From JAUVDZ01 sp042568205 (lineage in GTDB: Bacteria > Patescibacteriota > Gracilibacteria > UBA1369 > PNNO01): 10,830 bases of DNA. The notes under the pieces were generated by a model, which saw only the letters and a list, made by a program, of their open reading frames with translations, made no database searches and was not told where the DNA came from. A program made the translations under genes and the position numbers. Position 1 is the first letter of the stretch; every line of letters starts with the position of its first letter. The stretch lies in assembly GCA_042568205.1 (NCBI GenBank), contig JBHPJE010000021.1:1-10830 (forward strand). Direction: 5' to 3'. This document shows positions 7,939 through 10,830 of the stretch, piece after piece.

Positions 7939-9408
7939 TTAATTTAGTTTCCCCCAAACCTCCATCATCGCTAAAGTATCCAATTTGCAGTACTCCAGCA
8001 AATTCCGCACCATCTTTTCTTTCGAACCACTCTCCCCATAAACATACTTAAACCAATACAGCGAAGCTATTTGCCCATTCTGAACATCTTCAAGATCCGC
8101 ATACGATAACTCAGGCACAATCACCGGCAAAACATTCTTTATCGAATTACTCCCTTTACACCTGCTATCAACATAATGCTGATTGCTAAAGATTTCTTTT
8201 AAATCAAAAACCCGCGAATTCACAGACTTCAAAAAGTCCGCATATTCAGGATACATCTCTGCCATTTCTTCATTACGTCCCATTTCAAAAGACTTATGCC
8301 ACACAATCACAGAACCAGTATCACCAATGTTTTTGCGCATACTCTCAAGCAACTTCGGCACAGGCATATCCGTACCTGTATGCAGATATTCATAATGCTC
8401 AGGTTCTTCGCCTTCACTCTTAATAACATGCAAAGAATACTGAAAGCACATTGCCTGGTAGGGGATTAATCCATCAAAAATCGGAATTGCTGATGCGTAC
8501 GTTTCATAATCCAAAAAATACAAAGGATAAGAAAGGCGCGAAAGCTCGTTTTCAATCGCTTCCTTATCAATTATCGCTTCACCTGTTTTCGTGGCCATAA
8601 CTTGATTCTGCTGCTTCTCAGTCATATCAAAATCATCAGGGATATCCTTCAATTTGAGAATTTTCATATCTTCAAGCTGTTTCAACTGCTTATCGGTAAG
8701 TCGCTGTAGATCAAAAATGTTGTATTCAGGCAAAAATGCCCAATCATGTTCAATAAACGGACACTTATAAGGATTTTTACACTGCTTGCCAATCGGAGTT
8801 TCAAGTTCATCCTTTTGCTTCATGATTTCAATAGCCTTTGGTATGTTTGTTTCAGTAATTTGTCGCAAATTCTCAACATCTTCAGTGAGATCCTCAATTA
8901 CAAAAAGCTCTTCAGGTACAATCTCGCCATTTTTCACATATTCTCTATTAAGATGAACCAGATAAGTGCGATCAATCTCAATTCCATCTCTTTCAAACGC
9001 GATTTTCTGAAAACACAAATCCGGAATATGCTCAGGCTTAACTGACGTTGTTGACTTTACCTCATATAGATCCCACTTTTTTGAAGTGTCGTTGAAGTGA
9101 AGGATGTCGCCCTTACAATATAGATCCTTGGGTAATGCATTGGCTTGGAATATAAGTTTTTTACCTTCTTGAATGTGAGTTTGCGTTTCTTTTTGCCCTT
9201 TTTCGTACCATCCTTCGATAGTTACACCTTTTTGATTTGTGCGTTTTTCGAACATCTTATCAGCGTATGATTCAACAAGATGACCTTGATCAAAGATGGC
9301 CTGAGTAACTTCATCAGGTTTAGCCGCAAGTTCTTTGCGATTTTTACTTAACCAAAGAAGTCGAGGGCATTGAAGGTATCGGTTGTAATCGGTTTTGGAG
9401 AGATGCAA
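7939..9408 (-). CDS. DUF2779 protein: Cas4-like nuclease fused to DEDD exonuclease-like domain
   Basis: With a TTG start at 9406-9408 this is 489 residues; an in-frame ATG (9450) and TTG (9471) lie further upstream. I prefer the later start because the extra residues overlap an extended -10 element and family members begin near LSKTDY. Numbering below is from the TTG at 9471. The N-terminal half is a Cas4/Dna2-like PD-(D/E)XK nuclease: C35, H64, D122 in CKGDIL, E137-V-K139, Q155 and C231/C237, possible iron-sulphur ligands. The C-terminal half is an RNase H-like DEDD exonuclease fold: D321/E323 in LDYETY, VWHKSFEMGR (390-399), D423, and Y494-x3-D498 (DEDDy pattern). The position usually holding a fourth cysteine after CPF appears to be Asp243. 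The role is DNA/RNA processing by inference; substrate unknown. It lies 56 bp before hsdM on the same strand. Confidence 0.88.
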   Translation of the reverse strand: MHLSKTDYNRYLQCPRLLWLSKNRKELAAKPDEVTQAIFDQGHLVESYADKMFEKRTNQKGVTIEGWYEKGQKETQTHIQEGKKLIFQANALPKDLYCKGDILHFNDTSKKWDLYEVKSTTSVKPEHIPDLCFQKIAFERDGIEIDRTYLVHLNREYVKNGEIVPEELFVIEDLTEDVENLRQITETNIPKAIEIMKQKDELETPIGKQCKNPYKCPFIEHDWAFLPEYNIFDLQRLTDKQLKQLEDMKILKLKDIPDDFDMTEKQQNQVMATKTGEAIIDKEAIENELSRLSYPLYFLDYETYASAIPIFDGLIPYQAMCFQYSLHVIKSEGEEPEHYEYLHTGTDMPVPKLLESMRKNIGDTGSVIVWHKSFEMGRNEEMAEMYPEYADFLKSVNSRVFDLKEIFSNQHYVDSRCKGSNSIKNVLPVIVPELSYADLEDVQNGQIASLYWFKYVYGESGSKEKMVRNLLEYCKLDTLAMMEVWGKLN

Positions 9409-9433
9409 GGTGAGGGGATTAAAATCACATCCA

Positions 9434-9442
9434 ATTATACCA
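9434..9442 (-). promoter_or_regulatory. Extended -10 promoter for the DUF2779 gene
   Basis: The minus strand reads TGGTATAAT: a perfect TATAAT (9434-9439) with TG one base upstream. No good -35 lies 16-18 nt upstream, which extended -10 promoters can tolerate. Transcription would begin near 9427, downstream of the in-frame ATG at 9450 and TTG at 9471, which favours the TTG at 9406-9408 as the start codon. It is back to back with a plus-strand extended -10 at 9450-9458. Confidence 0.55.
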
Positions 9443-9449
9443 CACCCCA

Positions 9450-9458
9450 TGCTACAAT
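9450..9458 (+). promoter_or_regulatory. Extended -10 promoter upstream of the SAM riboswitch
   Basis: The plus strand reads TGCTACAAT: TACAAT (9453-9458, one mismatch to consensus) preceded by TG and one base. A start near 9465 would put the whole riboswitch (from 9473) at the 5' end of the transcript. No clear -35 was found. The position relative to the riboswitch is the main support. Confidence 0.45.
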
Positions 9459-9472
9459 AACCCCGCTCCAAT

Positions 9473-9558
9473 TTATCACGAGCGCGGCGAGAGGCTTGAC
9501 TCTATGACCCGCCGGCAACCTCCCAAAAGGGAACAGGTGCCCCAATCAAGTCTGATAA
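9473..9558 (+). promoter_or_regulatory. SAM-I/SAM-IV superfamily riboswitch (S-box-like), compact form
   Basis: P1 is a perfect TTATCA (9473-9478) / TGATAA (9553-9558). P2 pairs GGCG (9486-9489) with CGCC (9510-9513), and above it AGAG (9490-9493) with CTCT (9500-9503). The P2 loop CTTGA (9495-9499) can pair with TCAAG (9546-9550), the expected pseudoknot. The conserved core GGCAACC (9514-9520) and AGGTGCC (9535-9541) flank P3: CCT/AGG plus CCC/GGG with an AAAA loop. The usual P4 hairpin of SAM-I is missing, as in SAM-IV-type variants. P1 ends only 12 nt before the ATG at 9571 and no terminator hairpin with T-run lies between, so control is probably translational. The ligand is inferred from the core. 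Confidence 0.8.
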
Positions 9559-9570
9559 TAACCTTTTACA

Positions 9571-9825
9571 ATGAATCACAATCCAAAAGTCCCTGCAGGA
9601 CTTAAAAGATGCAGTAAATGCGGCCATTACAAAGGCAAATGCATGTTTGACGGCGAGCAGTGGGATATTTCCTGTGTCTGCAAACTCAGTATCTGCCGAA
9701 AATGCGGTAAACCGGTTTATAAATATAAGATCACATCAAACATCTACGAAGAAAAAGCCGGCAAGTGCTGGCATGTTCCTATTTGCGCAGCGATGGTGCA
9801 TAGATGTCAGAATAACAATAACTAA
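9571..9825 (+). CDS. Small cysteine-rich (probable zinc-binding) protein under a SAM riboswitch
   Basis: I do not recognise this 84-residue protein. It has ten cysteines: C14-x2-C17, C24, C35-x-C37, C42-x2-C45, C66, C72 and C79, with His68 and His77 nearby. The paired CxxC knuckles (RCSKCG, CRKCGKPVY) suggest two zinc ribbons or fingers, and the late block CWHVPIC...HRC looks like part of the same site. It has no signal peptide or membrane segment. The ATG follows a SAM riboswitch by 12 nt, and no Shine-Dalgarno is present. It is the only plus-strand gene here. Its TAA (9823-9825) touches the stop of the convergent SpeD-like gene with no gap. Its role may relate to methionine or SAM; this is inference from the riboswitch only. 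Confidence 0.75.
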   Translation: MNHNPKVPAGLKRCSKCGHYKGKCMFDGEQWDISCVCKLSICRKCGKPVYKYKITSNIYEEKAGKCWHVPICAAMVHRCQNNNN

Positions 9826-10182
9826 TTAAAACGACATCGTCTCTAATTCATCTATCTCAAAGTACTCTTTTGTGACTTTTGCTGCAATCTCTTCATCGAA
9901 ATCTTTGCATGTGTAGATGATCAAAGACAAGAATTTAGCGTTAGTCCAAACATAAACTGAGATTCCTGAGTCGATTAAAGGGACGAATGCGTCATATCCC
10001 TGATTTTCCTCTTTCCCTTCACCTCCAGGAGAGAAAATTATCGGATCTCCATACATTTTGAGGCTAAGTTCGGATGTGACTTTCTTGAAATAATCTTCGA
10101 TAGTCGCTTTATCAACATCGATTTTGTAAAAGCCTTCGATTAGGAGGCGCTGCCTTTTAAGGTCTGGTGCTAGGTTTTTCAT
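9826..10182 (-). CDS. SpeD-like (S-adenosylmethionine decarboxylase family) protein, divergent active site
   Basis: The 118 residues follow the compact bacterial/archaeal AdoMet decarboxylase pattern: LLIEGFY near 13-19, DSGISVYVW (71-79), then IIYTCKDF with C92. Aligned by eye to the Thermotoga maritima enzyme as I recall it, pyruvoyl-forming Ser63 matches S72, W70 matches W79 and proton-donor Cys83 matches C92, all with the same offset of nine. However, processing His68 is Tyr77, and the Ser55 position is Asp64. Self-cleavage to make the pyruvoyl group may be impaired, or the protein may have another activity; SpeD homologues with arginine or ornithine decarboxylase activity are known. It lies 9 nt behind the 190-residue gene. 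The leader reads CCCCCCTCC instead of a Shine-Dalgarno, so coupling to the upstream gene is likely. Confidence 0.72.
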   Translation of the reverse strand: MKNLAPDLKRQRLLIEGFYKIDVDKATIEDYFKKVTSELSLKMYGDPIIFSPGGEGKEENQGYDAFVPLIDSGISVYVWTNAKFLSLIIYTCKDFDEEIAAKVTKEYFEIDELETMSF

Positions 10183-10191
10183 GGAGGGGGG

Positions 10192-10764
10192 TTATTCTGG
10201 TAAACCAATTCTTGCAAGAAATGAAGAAAATCTTTGGGATATATCTTCCCTGAAGAGTTCAGATACTTTTCCAGCAAAATTAGTTTTTTTTAAAATTTCA
10301 ATATTTTTAACATTTACTGAAAAGTAATGTTTAAAATCTATTACTGATTCAACAATGGGGATACTATCTGGGAATTTAAGATAGTGAAATCGAGGAATTT
10401 TATTAGTTATAAATAACTTGTTTTTTGTTTTAGAAGGTCTTTTTTCAAATGGTGCCATTTTTAAGTCAATTTTTTCTAAATGTGTACCGTCATAAAAATG
10501 CTCTACATTATAAATTGGTGCAACAAGTACAGACATTAGTTGTTTGTCTTGTGTAGCTTTAGGTGGATCACTGTTTCTAAATCTGTGATCTTGATTTAGA
10601 TCACAATCTTGAGTAAGAACTATTACTAATGGAAATTTTATTTTTGAAATTTCAATATTACCTTCAGATTCAATAGCATATTCAATAAATTCTACATCTT
10701 TTATAATGTCACCCTGTGATATACGATCAATTAGAGTAGTATTAACTTTAACGTGTTTAGCCAT
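10192..10764 (-). CDS. Conserved hypothetical protein, 190 residues
   Basis: I do not recognise a named family. The protein looks soluble, with no signal peptide or membrane helix. Notable blocks are VIVLTQDCDLNQDH (47-60), YDGTHLEKIDLKM (91-103), RFHYLK (125-130), VIDFKHYFSV (141-150) and a C-terminal LFREDISQRFSSFLARIGLP (170-189). The cluster of acidic, His and Cys residues in TQDCDLNQDH could bind metal, but this is a guess. The ATG (10762-10764) has an AAAGGA element about 10 nt upstream, the best Shine-Dalgarno-like site in the window. The start also overlaps the stop of an apparent upstream gene in ATGGCTAA. It is followed after 9 nt by the SpeD-like gene. The region is very AT-rich (around 20% GC near 10261-10320), unlike the DUF2779 and cysteine-rich genes. 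Confidence 0.75.
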   Translation of the reverse strand: MAKHVKVNTTLIDRISQGDIIKDVEFIEYAIESEGNIEISKIKFPLVIVLTQDCDLNQDHRFRNSDPPKATQDKQLMSVLVAPIYNVEHFYDGTHLEKIDLKMAPFEKRPSKTKNKLFITNKIPRFHYLKFPDSIPIVESVIDFKHYFSVNVKNIEILKKTNFAGKVSELFREDISQRFSSFLARIGLPE

Positions 10765-10830
10765 GTGTTATTTTTCCTTTAATTAATATTCTATATGGCT
10801 TATTAATCCCATATTTTTTTTCATCAACAT
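10757..10830 (-). CDS. C-terminal tail of an upstream gene (5' part outside window)
   Basis: One minus-strand frame is open from the right edge to a TAA at 10757-10759, giving 23 residues ending YGINKPYRILIKGKITHG. The composition looks protein-like, and the stop overlaps the start of the 190-residue gene by 8 nt (ATGGCTAA), a common coupled-gene arrangement. An open run of this length can occur by chance, so the call depends on sequence beyond the window. Confidence 0.45.
   Translation of the reverse strand, partial: VDEKKYGINKPYRILIKGKITHG

Noticed and set aside
9409..9471. N-terminal extension of the DUF2779 protein from TTG 9471 or ATG 9450
   Set aside because: The added residues are unlike family starts and overlap an extended -10 element; kept only as an alternative.
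9522..9531. CCC-AAAA-GGG hairpin as a terminator
   Set aside because: It is the P3 tip of the riboswitch and no T-run follows on either strand.
9647..9829. A 60-codon plus-strand frame overlapping the cysteine-rich gene
   Set aside because: The other frame has ordered CxxC motifs and lies directly behind the riboswitch; this one has no motif or leader of its own.
10783..10830. Short minus-strand frame ending MGLISHIEY as the tail of an upstream gene
   Set aside because: A competing frame stays open longer and ends in a typical start-stop overlap with the next gene.
1..10830. CRISPR arrays, tRNA genes, insertion sequences or attachment sites
   Set aside because: No regularly spaced repeats, tRNA-like folds, transposase motifs or long terminal repeats were seen.

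Overview
The window looks like bacterial chromosomal DNA with a defence cluster beside a small methionine/SAM-related locus. The ORFs are dense, stops are ordinary (TAA, TGA), and there is almost no Shine-Dalgarno signal. With AT-rich leaders and a DUF2779 nuclease, this would fit a candidate-phylum (Patescibacteria/CPR-like) or other SD-poor lineage. The lineage is inference only. No phage, transposon, rRNA or tRNA genes were seen.

Layout from left to right. 1-652 (-) is a DUF4268 PD-(D/E)XK protein cut by the window edge, with its own good promoter (676-704). 706-7882 (-) is a compact operon in transcription order hsdM, hsdS, cyclase, small membrane protein, hsdR. The junctions are a 4-nt ATGA overlap and then gaps of 2, 3 and 3 nt. 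The two genes between hsdS and hsdR are a class III-like nucleotidyl cyclase and a DUF5706-like membrane protein, which together are a Pycsar anti-phage pair (PycC + PycTM). A complete type I restriction-modification system therefore carries an embedded cyclic-pyrimidine abortive-infection module. 7939-9408 (-) is a DUF2779 protein joining a Cas4-like nuclease to a DEDD exonuclease-like domain.

9434-9825 holds two back-to-back extended -10 elements. The plus-strand one leads into a SAM-I/SAM-IV-type riboswitch (9473-9558), followed by an 84-residue protein with ten cysteines. Its stop codon directly abuts the stop of a convergent SpeD (AdoMet decarboxylase)-like gene (9826-10182) in which the processing His is Tyr. 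Upstream of that gene are an unrecognised 190-residue protein and the C-terminal end of a further gene that overlaps its start.

Function. HsdM and HsdS methylate host sites and HsdR cuts unmodified DNA. The Pycsar pair would kill or arrest the cell by a membrane effector if infection proceeds, for example when restriction fails. The riboswitch senses SAM and the SpeD-like protein belongs to a SAM-consuming family, so the right-hand part seems organised around SAM. GC content by eye is about 40% in the conserved hsd parts and the DUF2779 gene. It is about 20-30% in the hsdS target-recognition regions, the Pycsar pair and the hsdR C-terminus, which suggests modular exchange.
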